From: Welwitschia mirabilis
Lineage: Eukaryota; Gnetophyta; Gnetopsida; Welwitschiales
NCBI GenBank assembly: GCA_051453625.1
Contig: JBOZIK010000001.1
Span: 182,129,369-182,193,368 of the forward strand
Reading direction: 5' to 3'
DNA: 64,000 nt
The position numbers were made by a program, and so were the translations under genes. Shown here in pieces: positions 37,601-47,965 of this stretch. How positions within the stretch are numbered: position 1 is the first letter of the stretch; each line of letters starts with the position of its first letter. The notes below the pieces were generated by a model. It saw only the letters and a list, made by a program, of their open reading frames with translations, was not told the DNA's origin and ran no database searches.

Positions 37601-38643
37601 TATTACAAATTTCAACCCAATATTTATAGGCCTTAGATTTGTTAGACAAAAAGGCTATCCAAGTATATCTAGAGAAATCATCAACCATAGTAAGAAAAAA
37701 ATATTTTCACCTAGACTTCAAGTTTGAGTAGGACCTATTAAATCCATATGAATAAGCTCTAATGGCATATATGTGGATGCTTGTATTTTGCTTTTATAAG
37801 AAGTTCCAATTTGTTTTTCCCTTTGGCATGCATCATACAACCCTTATTTTTTAATGTTTATGTTAGAGATTTCTTTTATAATGTTTTCACAAATAATAAT
37901 TTTTAACTAATCATAATTAACATGATCTAAACATTTATGCCATAGCTCTTCTTAAGGAACATTCAAAAAATAACATGGAGAAAGTGATTGAGCTATGCTA
38001 TAAAAATTGTCTATTCTACTAGCTTTAAGAATCACATAATTTTATTTTCCATACAAAAATTCACACTTTGATTTATTAAAAACCACCTTATGATATTTAT
38101 CACAAATTTAAGTAATGCTCATTTAAATTATGCTTTAAACCACTTACATACAAAACTTCACTGATTCTAGGAAGGTTACCTCCAATAGTGCTTCTAATCC
38201 CTTCTATCTTTGTTCTTTCATTGTCCTCAAAAGTAACTTCTCCTCCATCAAATTGGCTTAGTTACTTGAATTTGGATTTATTTTCTTTCATATGCTTTGA
38301 ACATCCACTATCAAGATATCAGCTTGTGATATTTAAAACTTTGAAAGCTATCTGAATTAAGAAACTTTTAATATCATTAGCTTTTACCCAATAGTTATTC
38401 TAAACTTATGTGGTATATAATTTTTAGGAATAAACTTAAATGTGAAAGTACTAACTAAGTTTGAAAATAACATTAATTTTCTAACATTACATATGAGTTT
38501 TTAATGATCAATTATTTCAGAAAGGTGACAAGTAATTTTTGAAAGAAACTTACCATCACTGGTTATGTGACTTTGCTACCCTTAAGGTTTTCGAGAGATG
38601 AAACCAACATCTAACTTGCTACCAATGGATTTCTAAACTCCAA
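34678..38643 (-). pseudogene. Ty1/copia gag-pol (protease, integrase, RT, RNase H), SIRE/Tork-like, broken
   Basis: In reverse, from the right end: protease site YLDSGCSKHM (38291-38318) with intact DSG, followed by DGGEVTFEDNERTKIEGI. Next is the pre-integrase segment LDHVNYD, LYDACQREKQ and PLELIHMDLIGPTQT. Integrase follows with MVDDFSRYTWIAFLSNKSKA and IQNEKGYTIKKIRSYHSGKF (37482-37688); here the Asp of RSDHGGEF is Tyr and the Glu is Lys. The RT active site YVDDI is at 36257-36268. RNase H has TEYITVGSC (about 35640) and SRTKHIELRHHFLWDQVKKG (about 35440-35500). Stops and shifts are frequent. The 38644 gap truncates the gag end and the 5' LTR is missing. The SRTKHI-RHHF block is seen in SIRE/Tork-type elements; the lineage call is tentative. 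Confidence 0.92.
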
Positions 38644-38743
38644 NNNNNNNNNNNNNNNNNNNNNNNNNNNNNNNNNNNNNNNNNNNNNNNNNNNNNNNNN
38701 NNNNNNNNNNNNNNNNNNNNNNNNNNNNNNNNNNNNNNNNNNN
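38644..38743. other. Assembly gap, 100 N
   Basis: It separates the copia gag-protease region from a gypsy LTR end. The exact 100-N length suggests an unknown true size. The 5' LTR of the copia element and most of the G1 5' LTR could lie here. Confidence 0.9.
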
Positions 38744-38905
38744 TTTCTCATGAAAGAAACTCTTTATTTTCCATACTTTGGCCTTCGATGAAATTATGAC
38801 ATTTTAGATCACTCCCATCTATACTAGTGTGTTGTGTTTATGCATATTATTTGTGATTAATAAGATTCAGATTAGGACATAGACATTGCATAAATACATA
38901 CCACA
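38744..38905 (+). mobile_element. G1 gypsy 5' LTR, 3' end only
   Basis: It matches the ends of the LTRs at 55268-56417, 58765-59264 and 59265-59856: ATTATGACATTT, CATCTATACTAGTGTGTTGT, TTTGTGATTAATA and GCATAAATACATACCACA. The rest of the LTR is in the gap. Confidence 0.8.
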
Positions 38906-38911
38906 ATATCT

Positions 38912-38929
38912 TGGTGTCATTGGCAGGGA
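38912..38929 (+). other. Primer-binding site, tRNA-Asp type
   Basis: TGGTGTCATTGGCAGGGA follows the LTR end by six bases. Against TGGCGCCGTTGCCGGGGA it has four transitions (C to T or G to A) and one transversion. Confidence 0.85.
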
Positions 38930-39450
38930 AGGATTCTTGGAGATCGAGAGTTATTGTTGCTTCATTGGATATTCTAGATATTTGCTACAGCAGTGGCATA
39001 TCAGTACCTTCTGTAAGTTTTTATTTCAGTTTTTATTTTTGCTAATCTCTAACATTCCCTTCATTGTCCAGACGTCGCAGTCAGATGACTATCCCATTTT
39101 TTGCTTTTCCTCTTGCTGTGATTTTTTGTGTTTTCTATTTTTATCATCCAAGGTATAGTCTAGATGACATATAGAACATCATCTTCTTAGATCAGAGACT
39201 GAATGATTAAAATTAGAAAAAAGAAAAAATATTAGAGAGAGCGACAGTTTATTACTGAAAATATCAGAGAAGGTTTACTAAATTTTGAAATTGAAACAAA
39301 TCAAAACAACCTAGGTACGCAAGATTTATAATTTCCTACATTTTTTTATTTTAATTCTGTAGAGTCTAATACCATGTTGATCTCCAATCAAAAATAAAAA
39401 CAACCTATCTCTCCAAATCCACCCCCTGTCATTGGAATCCTTACTTCTAC
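38930..39450 (+). mobile_element. G1 leader (5' untranslated)
   Basis: About 520 bases with no long frame connect the primer-binding site to gag, a usual length for this group. It is less AT-rich than its surroundings near 38930-39120. Confidence 0.6.
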
Positions 39451-39452
39451 TT

Positions 39453-40232
39453 CTTATCAACCTAATACTTGTGCTACTTTGAGAGATCTTATCGGAACCA
39501 AAAAATATGAAATCCAAAACCCTTTTGACTTACCTCCTAATGATGATGTATAGCTTCAAAATTTAAATGCTCATCCTATCTTTAGTGGAAAACCTGATGA
39601 AGATCCTCTAGAATACATCATTGAAATTGAACAACTTATTCTTACTTATCAAAATGGTAAAAAAAAGAATAAGTAATAGAACTTATATAGTTATCTTTCC
39701 CATGACCTTGAGAGATAAAGCAAGAATTTGACTTAGAATGATTTCCCATAAGAGCATGAAATCTTGGAATCAAGTTCAAGAATCCTTCATTAAAAGATTC
39801 ATGAGTGAAACCACCATCTGGAAGTATAAGAAAGAAGTTATAAACTTTCAACAACTCTCTAACGAAGACTATGCCTCTACCTATGAGCGATTATTTGTTT
39901 CTTTACATTCAAACCCTGTAGATGCCTTTTCCAAGGCAGAGTTAATTAACTATTTTTATAGTGGATTAAACAGTCATACCAAGCAACTCATATATTTCTC
40001 TCATGGAGGAGACCTCTTAAAACAAACTTTAAAAGATGCTTGAAAAGTGTTGGAAGATTTAGTGGAAGTAAGTCAAACTTGGCCTAAGCCCTCCTTTACA
40101 AAAAACCGAATGGTAGGCCAAATTATCAAAGACCTCAAAGAAGTAAAATACAAAAAAACTGAAACCAAAATAGAAAATAAACCAACTAGCATCATTAAGG
40201 ATTTCACTTCTACCTTAGATAAATACACTTAA
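39453..40232 (+). pseudogene. G1 gypsy gag, broken
   Basis: Pieces in three frames read TLRDLIGTKKYEIQNPFDLP, NLNAHPIFSGKPDEDPLEYI, NRTYIVIFPMTLRDKARI, then from 39738 SMKSWNQVQESFIKRFMSE, NFQQLSNEDYASTYERLFVS and AELINYFYSGLNSHTKQLIY (to 40042). After one stop it continues VEVSQTWPKPSF and GQIIKDLKEVKYKK to 40232. This is the retrotransposon capsid domain: an FPxxL-(x)-DKA motif, a W-x(5-7)-F-x-KRF motif, and a YE-RF-like helix. It is the same protein as the reverse gag at 49373-50018. At least one frameshift (near 39665) and three stops disrupt it. Confidence 0.9.
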
Positions 40233-41139
40233 ATGATCTTTGATGCTAAAGTGGCAACTGAAAAAAGTGAAGTCTTTGTTTCAACATTCGATTTGTGTGA
40301 AGATAGCTACCATATCATAAAAGAATATCCTTTACTTCCAACTTGTAAAGAAAGAATCTATGAATAAGTACACACCTTAAATGAAAGACCTTCTAACTAC
40401 ATTCAAAACTACAATCAAAGACAAGTTCCAAATCACAATAGGATGAGTTAACAACCAAATCCTAGTAATTTCCAAATACATCATCCTAACTTCTAACCTT
40501 TTAGAAATATAGTAGAACATCCTAACTTTCAATCCAACTATCCAAATCACTTGACAAGCTCTTTCAACTCCTAAAACCATAACGATCTTCTTAGGAATTC
40601 TATCGAGGAGTTGAAAAAAACTCAAGAGAAGATAAATGCAAACATAGAAAATCTTATGAACATTTTATAACAAACCATGCTTGCTAACCAAAGACCATAA
40701 GGGACCCTTGTCATTCAACCTTTACCAAACCCTAACGAAGTATGAAAAGATTATAAGGTGGTGACAAGAAGTGAAAATGACAGAACTCCCCCTACTTATG
40801 AGGCTTCAGCTTCCCAAAATGACAAAAATGATGAGGAAGAATACATACAAATCCTAGAAAATCATTCCTTTCCTTCTTCAATTAGAAATAAAAAGAAAGA
40901 TCCTTCATAAAAAAAAACCCTGCTACTTCATGGCTTAATAATCTTAACACAAACCCCATATTTAATGATCATTTGAAAGCTTTAATATAAAACATGAGCA
41001 TTAACTTATCTTTTTGGAAACTTTTGTAAGAAAACCCTAAACACTCTAAGCTATGGAAAGACTTAATAAGAAGGAAACAAAAACAAACCATTCCTAATAA
41101 AGTCTTCCTAGCTCAATCCCTTAGCAACTTGGTTTTCAA
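40233..41139 (+). pseudogene. G1 gag-protease linker, broken
   Basis: The region encodes scattered hydrophilic, Asn/Pro/Gln-rich pieces such as NYNQRQVPNHNRMS and HPNFQSNYPNHLTSSFNS, and ends with WKDLIRRKQKQTIPNKVFLA and QSLSNLVFKKYTKFKYM, just before the protease. G2 has the same final segment (KVFLTQSLTNIVLQKSSKFK). Elements of this group carry such a disordered linker between capsid and protease. No zinc knuckle is clear. Confidence 0.65.
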
Positions 41140-41530
41140 GAAGTACACAAAGTTTAAATATATGGGGGAAGCAACTATTAGTATTACTTTAGAGGGAAAC
41201 CGAAGAATTAAGAAATCCTTAATTGATCTAGGATATAGTGTCAACATTATGCCCTTGCACATCTATCAACATCTTAGATTGAAAGGATGAGTAGAACCTA
41301 TACAAATTATCTTAGAGTTGGCTGATGAATCTGTAAAAAAACCCTTAAGTATGATCAAGGACTTGGTTATTTAGATAGAGAAAGATTTCTATCCAATAGA
41401 TGTAGTTATTTTAGAAGTTTAGCATCAAGGTATATATCCCCTACTTCTAGGTAAAGCTTTCTGTGCAACAGCTCATTGCATCCTAGACATAAGAACTAGA
41501 TTGATGTAATGCCATTTTGAAAATAAGTGA
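41140..41530 (+). pseudogene. G1 gypsy retropepsin (protease), broken
   Basis: Translation gives GEATISITLEGNRRIKKSLI, then DLGYSVNIMPLHIYQHLRL with the catalytic Asp at 41225-41227, ILELADESVKKPLSMIKDLV, DFYPIDVVILEV, YPLLLGKAFCATAHCILDIR and CHFENK. This order (ALIDLGAS-type site, the flap-side VEDV strand, then the IILGRPFL motif) is the aspartic protease of Athila/Tat elements. The Ala of DLGAS is Tyr. Four stops interrupt it. It matches the reverse protease at 47966-48490 throughout. Confidence 0.9.
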
Positions 41531-41805
41531 TTTTTAATAATAATGTTTGATGTAGTCGAAAAATATTTAAGCAATAATTTAGGTTTGAAGAAAGATATAA
41601 AGCCAACCCTATTTTTACAGCACCATCCAACTCTAAAACAAATTGTAAAAGATCAAATCATAAAAATTATGTATGAAAAATGGTGTATGCATAGAAAATG
41701 GTTTAAATGACATAAGGAGTTTTTAGACATAAATGTAAACATGGTAGAAGCACTTATTTTGGAAGTTACCCTTGGTGAGAAGGACTTCCTCCCTATCATT
41801 GTCTA
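41531..41805 (+). pseudogene. G1 protease-RT linker, ends where RT should begin
   Basis: It reads IMFDVVEKYLSNNLGLKKDI and KPTLFLQ, then EALILEVTLGEKDFLPIIV. The last phrase matches the LKYAYLGENETLPVII-type linker just before the reverse transcriptase of Athila/Tat elements. Instead of RT, the next 50 bases join 3' non-coding sequence shared with 52255 onward. The whole RT, RNase H and integrase are therefore missing at this junction. Confidence 0.75.
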
Positions 41806-43290
41806 AGTTCTCTCTTAGCCTCTCCTTTAGTTAAATATTATGACTTTACCTAATCATATTTAAAACTTGACTTGTGTATTACTATATAAAGTATCATGAT
41901 TAGTTTCATACTTGGGCATTTATAGGTGGTAAGATTGGATTCACCTAATCTTGAGATATTCCCATGTCTATAGACTCTATTTAAAGATAGTTGCTTTAGT
42001 TCCTTGTGGTTTTTTCAATGGTATTTAAATCTTAAGTTATTTGGGAGTGTTTTTTTTTGTTTTTTATCTTACTTATTCACCTTTATCTTTCTTGAGTGTA
42101 TGACTATGTGGGAATTTTGTGTTAAAAAAAAAAAAAAAGAAGAAGAAAAAGAGAAAAGTGAAAAAAAGATCATGATGTTTTCTTTATGTTATCTTAAATA
42201 CATGGTTACCATGATGTCCTATCATAAGTACACTAGGGCAAATATTTTCAAGAAGAGCCTTTAGCAGTGTAATATGATAACTGTGGGAACTCCACTGGGG
42301 GGCCCGTTGGCCATGCTTCATGGGTTTTTACTCCTTTAGCAGTAGTTGCACTCCCCTTATTATGGCAAAAGCAATAAAACCCTTAGTATTTCCACTTGAT
42401 CATTTTACTTTTAGAGATTTTAGTGAGTTTATGGGGTTGAAGTAGGTGAGTCCATTTCTGTGTAACTTTTGGTTTTGCCCTACATTGTTCTACACACTTG
42501 AAACTTTAGATATTATCATAACTACTGCCTTTTTGAATAAACTTTATGGATTTAATACATTTTGTCATACATATTTACTCAAGTCATGTTATGATGTTTT
42601 CCTTGAGAGTTTGCTAGGTTAGTACTTAGGATAGGTAAAAAATCTTCTCCTTATTCCTTTTGTCTATTTTCACTTTGGTTTTCTTCTATTTTTGAGTCTC
42701 TTGTTTCATAATTCTTCTTCAAACTTTACTCATTTAGTAGTTTTCTTACCGTTTAATCATGATAAAACATTTTTCTGTCATAGGTTCCAATTTTAAAAAT
42801 CCTTTGTAGAATCCTATCGTTCTCTCCATCGTCTATGACCTACCAGATGACCAATATTTAATGTTGTCTAGGTATTTGTATTTAGTATTTTTAATTTTCT
42901 ATGTAACTTTTGGTTTTTCCCTATATTATTCTACATACTTGAAACTTTGGATATTTCCATAACCACTACCTTTTTGAATGAACTTTATGGAGTTAATACA
43001 TTTTGTCATGCATTTTTTTTCAAGTCATGTTATGATGTTTTCCATGTGAGTTTTCTAGGTTAGTACTTAAGATAGGTAAACAATATTCTCCTTGTTTCTT
43101 TTGTTCATTTTCACTCTGGTTTTCTTCTATTTTCGGATCTCCTATTTTAACATCCTTTCCTTGTTTTCTTAATTATTCTTTGAACTTTACTCATTTAGTA
43201 GTTTTCTTGCTATTTAATCATGATAAGACATTTTTCTCCATTTCTTTTTTTCACGATTCGGAAATTCAAGATGTATTGCATTTTTTTTTG
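41806..43290 (+). mobile_element. G-family 3' region, copy in G1
   Basis: It runs parallel to 52255-53270 and, in reverse, to about 45700-47075: CTTGGGCATTTA, TAAGATTGGATTCACCTAATC, GACTATGTGG, a purine run (42127-42170), CATGATGTCCTA, AACTCCACTGGGGGGCCC (the G2 and G3 forms are decayed) and GGTTAGTACTTAGGATAGGTA. No coding frame. It holds a tandem duplication (see next entry). The element's 3' LTR is not visible; a gap follows. Confidence 0.75.
42450..43240 (+). repeat. Two tandem copies of a 441-bp unit in the G1 3' region
   Basis: Copy 1 starts at TGTAACTTTTGG (42461), copy 2 at the same word (42902). Both contain TCTACA-ACTTGAAACTTT, AACTTTATGGA, TACATTTTGTCAT, CAAGTCATGTTATGATG, GGTTAGTACTTA, CTCATTTAGTAGTTTTCTT and AATCATGATAA. 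The third-copy element at 52.9-53.3 kb has the unit only once. Confidence 0.85.
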
Positions 43291-43390
43291 NNNNNNNNNN
43301 NNNNNNNNNNNNNNNNNNNNNNNNNNNNNNNNNNNNNNNNNNNNNNNNNNNNNNNNNNNNNNNNNNNNNNNNNNNNNNNNNNNNNNNNNN
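43291..43390. other. Assembly gap, 100 N
   Basis: An exact 100-N run, so true size unknown; the G1 3' LTR may lie in it. Confidence 0.9.
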
Positions 43391-43489
43391 AATGATTTGA
43401 TTTTCAATTATGTACCTTACACTTTTGTATAAATACCATAAGGAGTATTAAATAATAACATTTTTAAATCAGACTTATGAATATATATG

Positions 43490-43524
<35 letters not shown>

Positions 43525-43656
43525 ACCACCTGAGCCTTTTTACCCTAGACTTTTTGAAGCTGCCCTTTCCCATGGAAAAAAGTGTAGGATATGGGATGAG
43601 GAACCCTTTTGGACAAGATTGATATCACCCCCTTTTATAGTGATGGAGATGTGGGA
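43391..43656. other. Short contig between two gaps: (TA)n plus a GC-richer island
   Basis: A TA repeat (43478-43520) separates ordinary AT-rich sequence from 43522-43656, which has visibly more G and C than anything nearby and an open frame (ending ...PPFIVMEMW) running into the next gap. I recognise no protein in it. It may be a recent or low-copy sequence, or a misplaced contig. Confidence 0.5.
43478..43520. repeat. TA/TATG microsatellite
   Basis: Alternating TA with a few TATG units. Confidence 0.9.
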
Positions 43657-43756
43657 NNNNNNNNNNNNNNNNNNNNNNNNNNNNNNNNNNNNNNNNNNNN
43701 NNNNNNNNNNNNNNNNNNNNNNNNNNNNNNNNNNNNNNNNNNNNNNNNNNNNNNNN

Positions 43757-44479
43757 TTATTTATAACCAAAATAGATATCTTATACAATACATGACACTA
43801 CTATGAGTGGGAGTAGACCTGAAATATTTTATTCACATTAAAGACTATGAGACGAGACTTAGGTTGCTTTACAAAATGGAAAAGGAACAAAAAATGAATA
43901 ACAAATGCATAGAAATAAAGTACAATGTATAATGCAAGATGCAACTAGTCTAAATGCAAATGTAAAATGAACTAACACTACTTACTTTCAGCCTTAATAA
44001 AGACTACCCTTGATAATCTATATCAGCCAAGAAATTGTCACCAGATCAAGGGCAACATAGATTATAAGTGTCAATAGAAAATATACAATTCAAATATGAA
44101 AATAAAATAAGATTTATATTAAGAAAGAGTAATAAGAATCTTGGTTACAAAATAACTGGGTCTTAATGAAGGATACATAGACCTCCACCAAGTGTACATC
44201 TTTGTGTAACATTCAAATGGATCTCTCACCATTCGATTTCCTGTCACGAGTATGTCTAGTGCAACAAAAATAAAAAGGAGATTTGAAGAGAGGCTTATTT
44301 ATAAAACTCATAGCAAAAATGAAAAATGGTATGTGTGGAAAGATGGGCTCATTTACAACTTAGAAAGAGACAAAATGGTCAAGGGTTACTGTCAGTGTCA
44401 GTTACATCTCAGTGTTGTCTAGACTGTCATCTAAATGACATGGGGAATAATAGTACATTATAAAATATTCTTAGAATGA
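43757..44479 (-). mobile_element. G-family LTR, partial, reverse
   Basis: It runs parallel to 44590-45300 and 50750-51470: TATTTATAACCAAAATAGATATC, GAGTGGGAGTAGAC, GAGACTTAGGTTGC, CCTCCACCAAGTG and GCACATTATAAAATATTC-like blocks. The first 300 bases of the LTR (in reverse orientation) are missing into the gap at 44480. Gaps border both ends. Confidence 0.85.
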
Positions 44480-44579
44480 NNNNNNNNNNNNNNNNNNNNN
44501 NNNNNNNNNNNNNNNNNNNNNNNNNNNNNNNNNNNNNNNNNNNNNNNNNNNNNNNNNNNNNNNNNNNNNNNNNNNNNNN
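44480..44579. other. Assembly gap, 100 N, between two same-direction LTRs
   Basis: By comparison with the complete LTR, about 300 bases of LTR start and 20 bases of LTR end must lie in this gap at the least. The true size is therefore above 100, and a whole internal region could be hidden. Confidence 0.75.
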
Positions 44580-45613
44580 TTCAAAGATATCCTATCATTT
44601 ATAACTAAAATAGATATCTTATACAATACATCACACTAGTATGAATGGGAGTAGACCCAAAATGTCGTATCTCATTGAAGTCTATGAGATGAGACTCAGG
44701 ATGCTTTGCAAATAAAACTAGAAACCAAAATAAATAATAATGTAAGAAATAAAAGTATAATGTAAAATAAAATTTAAACTAACATGCCATGCAAAAATGA
44801 CCCTAACTCTACTTACTTTTAACCTTAACAAAGGTTGCCCTTGATGATCTATGTCACCCAAGAAATTATCACTAGATCAAGATCAATCATAAAATATAAG
44901 GGTAACCAGAAAACCTAAGATGAAAACATGAAAAGAAAACCAAGTTTTATATTAAAAGAGTAATAACATATGGATTACAAAATAGCCAAGTCTTAATGGA
45001 GGATACACAACCCTCCTCCAAGTGCATGTCTTTCTGTAACACACGCAGATGGATCTTCTACCTTTTGGTATCTTATCATGAGAATGTTTAATGTAACAAA
45101 GATAAAAAGTAGAGTCAAAGAGGAACTTATTTATGAAAAAATACAGCAGAAAAGAATAAATGGTAGGTACGACTAGGCGCGCTTATAAATGATTCAGAAA
45201 TAAATGAAATAGTTATGAGTTGTTATCAGAGTCAATTACATGTTAGTGTCATCCGGGCTATCATTTGGATGACATAGGGGATAACAGCACATTATAAAAT
45301 ATTCTCAAAACGATAACTCAGTAGTCTACATTAGCAGTAGTCATCTTGCTTGTCATGTTGATGACGGAGGGCACGACGGTCTTTTTTGATTATTTTCTTA
45401 AGGAGAAACTTTGCATTTTTATCAGTAATCCTTTTTTAATGATTTGTACATCAAAAGGTTCCTTTAATATATCAAATTTGGATATGAATTGCACTTTTCT
45501 AAGATTTTCTCTTGTATCTCCAAAATCCTCAAAATTACACCTAAACCTATATAAAAGTCCTAAAAAACAACTCATAAAACTCCATTAAATAACCACAAAT
45601 CGGTAGTGCAACA
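44580..45613 (-). mobile_element. G2 gypsy 3' LTR, nearly complete
   Basis: In reverse it starts TGTTGCACTACCGATTTG (45613) and runs to within about 25 bases of the end, where the gap cuts it. It matches the G2 5' LTR at 50712-51779 throughout. A purine-rich tract (45614-45633, reverse AAAGGCTAAGTGAAGGGCTA) precedes the start. Two palindromic motifs lie at 45248-45273 and 45340-45378. Confidence 0.9.
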
Positions 45614-45633
45614 TAGCCCTTCACTTAGCCTTT
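45614..45633 (-). other. Polypurine tract of G2
   Basis: Reverse AAAGGCTAAGTGAAGGGCTA directly precedes the LTR start TGTTGC. The forward element at 54613-54631 has the counterpart AAGGCTAAGTTAAGAACTA before TGTTGTGATGCC. Confidence 0.8.
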
Positions 45634-47075
45634 GTTAGTCTCTGATACAAACTAGGTGAAAAACCATAATTGTGAGCCAATTTGTTTTTCAAAAGATAAA
45701 ACTAGAAGTTATAAAATAGGATCATAAAATACATTATGTAGATGAATGATAAGTAATACATAATATGTATAAAAATTTGAAAATTTTATGTCATAAAAGA
45801 TCTAAATTAAGTTAGAAATTCTTGAAAATGAGTCTTAAATCCCATCACCAAACCAAGAAAAAAACAATACATCTCATATTGAAAAATAAAGAAAAGAAAG
45901 TAAATGGGAGTGAGAATGTAAGTGAAAGAGGATAAATTTCTAAATGAAGTGCAAAGCTAAGTAATGTTAGATGTGAAAAATATAGATCTATGAAATATTT
46001 AGATAATTAAAGGAAAAAAGAGTGGATAATAAAAATTTGTCATTATAAGAAAAACATGAGAAATGCTTACAACACCAAAATATCTAAAGAAAACACTTAT
46101 ATAAGCAAGAAATTATTTCTTATTAAAAACTTAAACAAGGAAAAACATAATAAGAAAATATTGTAATAACTTTGAAATAACTAACCAAACCATAATAGAA
46201 AACAAGAAGAATGGGCATAAGATAATAAAAATAAAAGATAGCTTACCAATATGATATTTTAACCTAGTAGACTCCTATAAAAGAAATCATAACATCACTT
46301 GATGTAAAAAATGCATGACTTGATATACAAAAATTCCATTTGATAAGGTAGTGATTATGATAATGCTAGAATAAAATGATTTAAAAAATGAATGATCAAA
46401 CTAAAGAATTGCTCAAAAATAAACTCTTCTACTGTCATCTTAAAATAAATACTCAAATCGCAAGAAATGAAATAATCATGTGGAAGGACTAAGAGTCTAG
46501 GAATCAAGAAATACCTTTGATGATACTAAGAATACCACTAATCCCATAGCTACAAAGTTTAAATATAACTTTATTATTCATGATAAGAGAAGTAAGATCA
46601 CAATCAGAGAATAAGAACCTATGAAGCATGGCCAACTAACCTCTTAATTGAGTTTCCATAGCTACTATATTACATTACCAAAGGCTCCTCTCGGAAATAT
46701 TTACTCTAATGTAATTGTAATAAGACATCATAGTAATCATGTTTTTGAGATATCGCAAATATAAAACATTATGATATTTATTTCACACTTTCTCTTTTTC
46801 TAACCCCCTTTTTTTTACACCTTTTTCTTTGTAAGACAAAAAAACATTCCACATGACCAAACACTCCAAAAGACAAAAGTTAAAAGTTGTATGATTAAGA
46901 TAGAAAAGAACACTCTTAAACAATCTAGGATCTTACCACTGAAATATCCAAGTCAAAAGAGTAATTATAAAAATAAATACATAAATCATGTTTGGAAGAT
47001 AATCAAGCAACATTATAATAATCTTTTAAAGGAAAATTTAGATGATTTGCTTGTGTAATTCTAAATTTTGCTCAT
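45634..47075 (-). mobile_element. G2 3' non-coding region
   Basis: In reverse it shows the G-family blocks in order: GACTTGGATATTTCAGTGG, an AAAAGGGGGTTAGAAAAAG purine run, TACTATGATGTC, GGAAACTCAATTAAGAGG and TTGGCCATGCTTCATAGG. The last matches TTGGCCATGCTTCATGGG in G1 (42308). No coding frame. Confidence 0.75.
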
Positions 47076-47130
47076 CTACTTCTTGAAATTCTCAAATAGT
47101 TAACTTAAAAATCTCAACAGAGTTATAAAA
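47076..47130 (-). pseudogene. G2 integrase, last residues only
   Basis: In reverse: VEIFKLTI-stop-EFQEVDEQNLE. This matches the VEIRNLNNGE-FKVNGQRLK end of Athila/Tat integrase. It sits about 840 bases past the protease, far too close for RT, RNase H and the integrase core to fit between. Confidence 0.65.
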
Positions 47131-47965
47131 ATGTATTTTCTTAAAATAAAAAAATAAAAATCAACATTTTATTAACTATCATCTTGATTGTTGTTCAGAT
47201 AACAGAGAGGACGACAGAGACAGAAAAATAGAAAAATATTAGAAAACACAGAAATTTATAAAAATGCTAAAAAATCATAACAAAATTAACTATTGTCCAC
47301 CTTATCATGGGGATGATAGGTGATACGATAGCTTATTATTACAACAATAGAAAATAGAAACTATAAACAGAAATACAAACTAAAAGAAGAAAATGAAAAT
47401 AGAGATTTCAAAATAGAAAACTAAAAAGAAAATATTAAGGAAAATAAATTTTATTTAATTCCTAAATCTAAAGCATAATTTTATTGAAAATAAAGAAAGA
47501 AAAATTAAGAATCTATTTTGGTCTCAAGATTTTCAGAGAAACAAGGTCCAAACCAAAAATTTATCAATTGATAAAACACAAGAGATGTGCAATTATTTCC
47601 AAGTAACATCAATTGGATGAAGAGAGAAGTAAAGGAGAGCACTCTATGATGCCATATTCAAGCACAAATTTTGGAAGTTAAAGGGGAAAGAAATGGTAAC
47701 TATAGTAAAATATTTTTATTGAATGCAAAAGTTTTATTTTGATCATCACAAAGAAAATTATCTTCAAGTTCATTGGAAATATTTTTCTCATTAAAATTTA
47801 TATTATGATTTTTAATTTTTGGGTTACGTAATGGACAATATCCCTCATAATCATTTTTGAAAAGTTGGATTTCCTTACACTCTAAAGGTTGCATTTCATT
47901 ATTAAGTTGGTCATCACAAAGCACATACTCATTTGATTTCATATCTCTTTCTTTATTGAGTAATG
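47131..47965 (-). pseudogene. G2 segment between protease and integrase end, no RT
   Basis: Its right part (47700-47942) encodes a hydrophilic, Asn/Glu/Asp-rich peptide (LNNEMQPLECKEIQLFKNDY and following). Its left part has no frame, holds two palindromic motifs (47176-47220, 47297-47335) and, at 47480-47600, matches 56620-56760. No RT motif (such as YIDD) or RNase H motif appears. It is either the join left by a large deletion or a feature of this family. Confidence 0.6.

Noticed and set aside
37530-37727. Forward frame of 65 codons
   Set aside because: It is the shadow of the reverse copia integrase, whose motifs are clear.
38886-39158. Forward frame of 90 codons with hydrophobic stretches
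   Set aside because: It spans the LTR end, primer-binding site and leader of G1, which are not translated.
40377-40625. Reverse frame of 82 codons
   Set aside because: It is antisense to the G1 gag-protease linker and has no domain.
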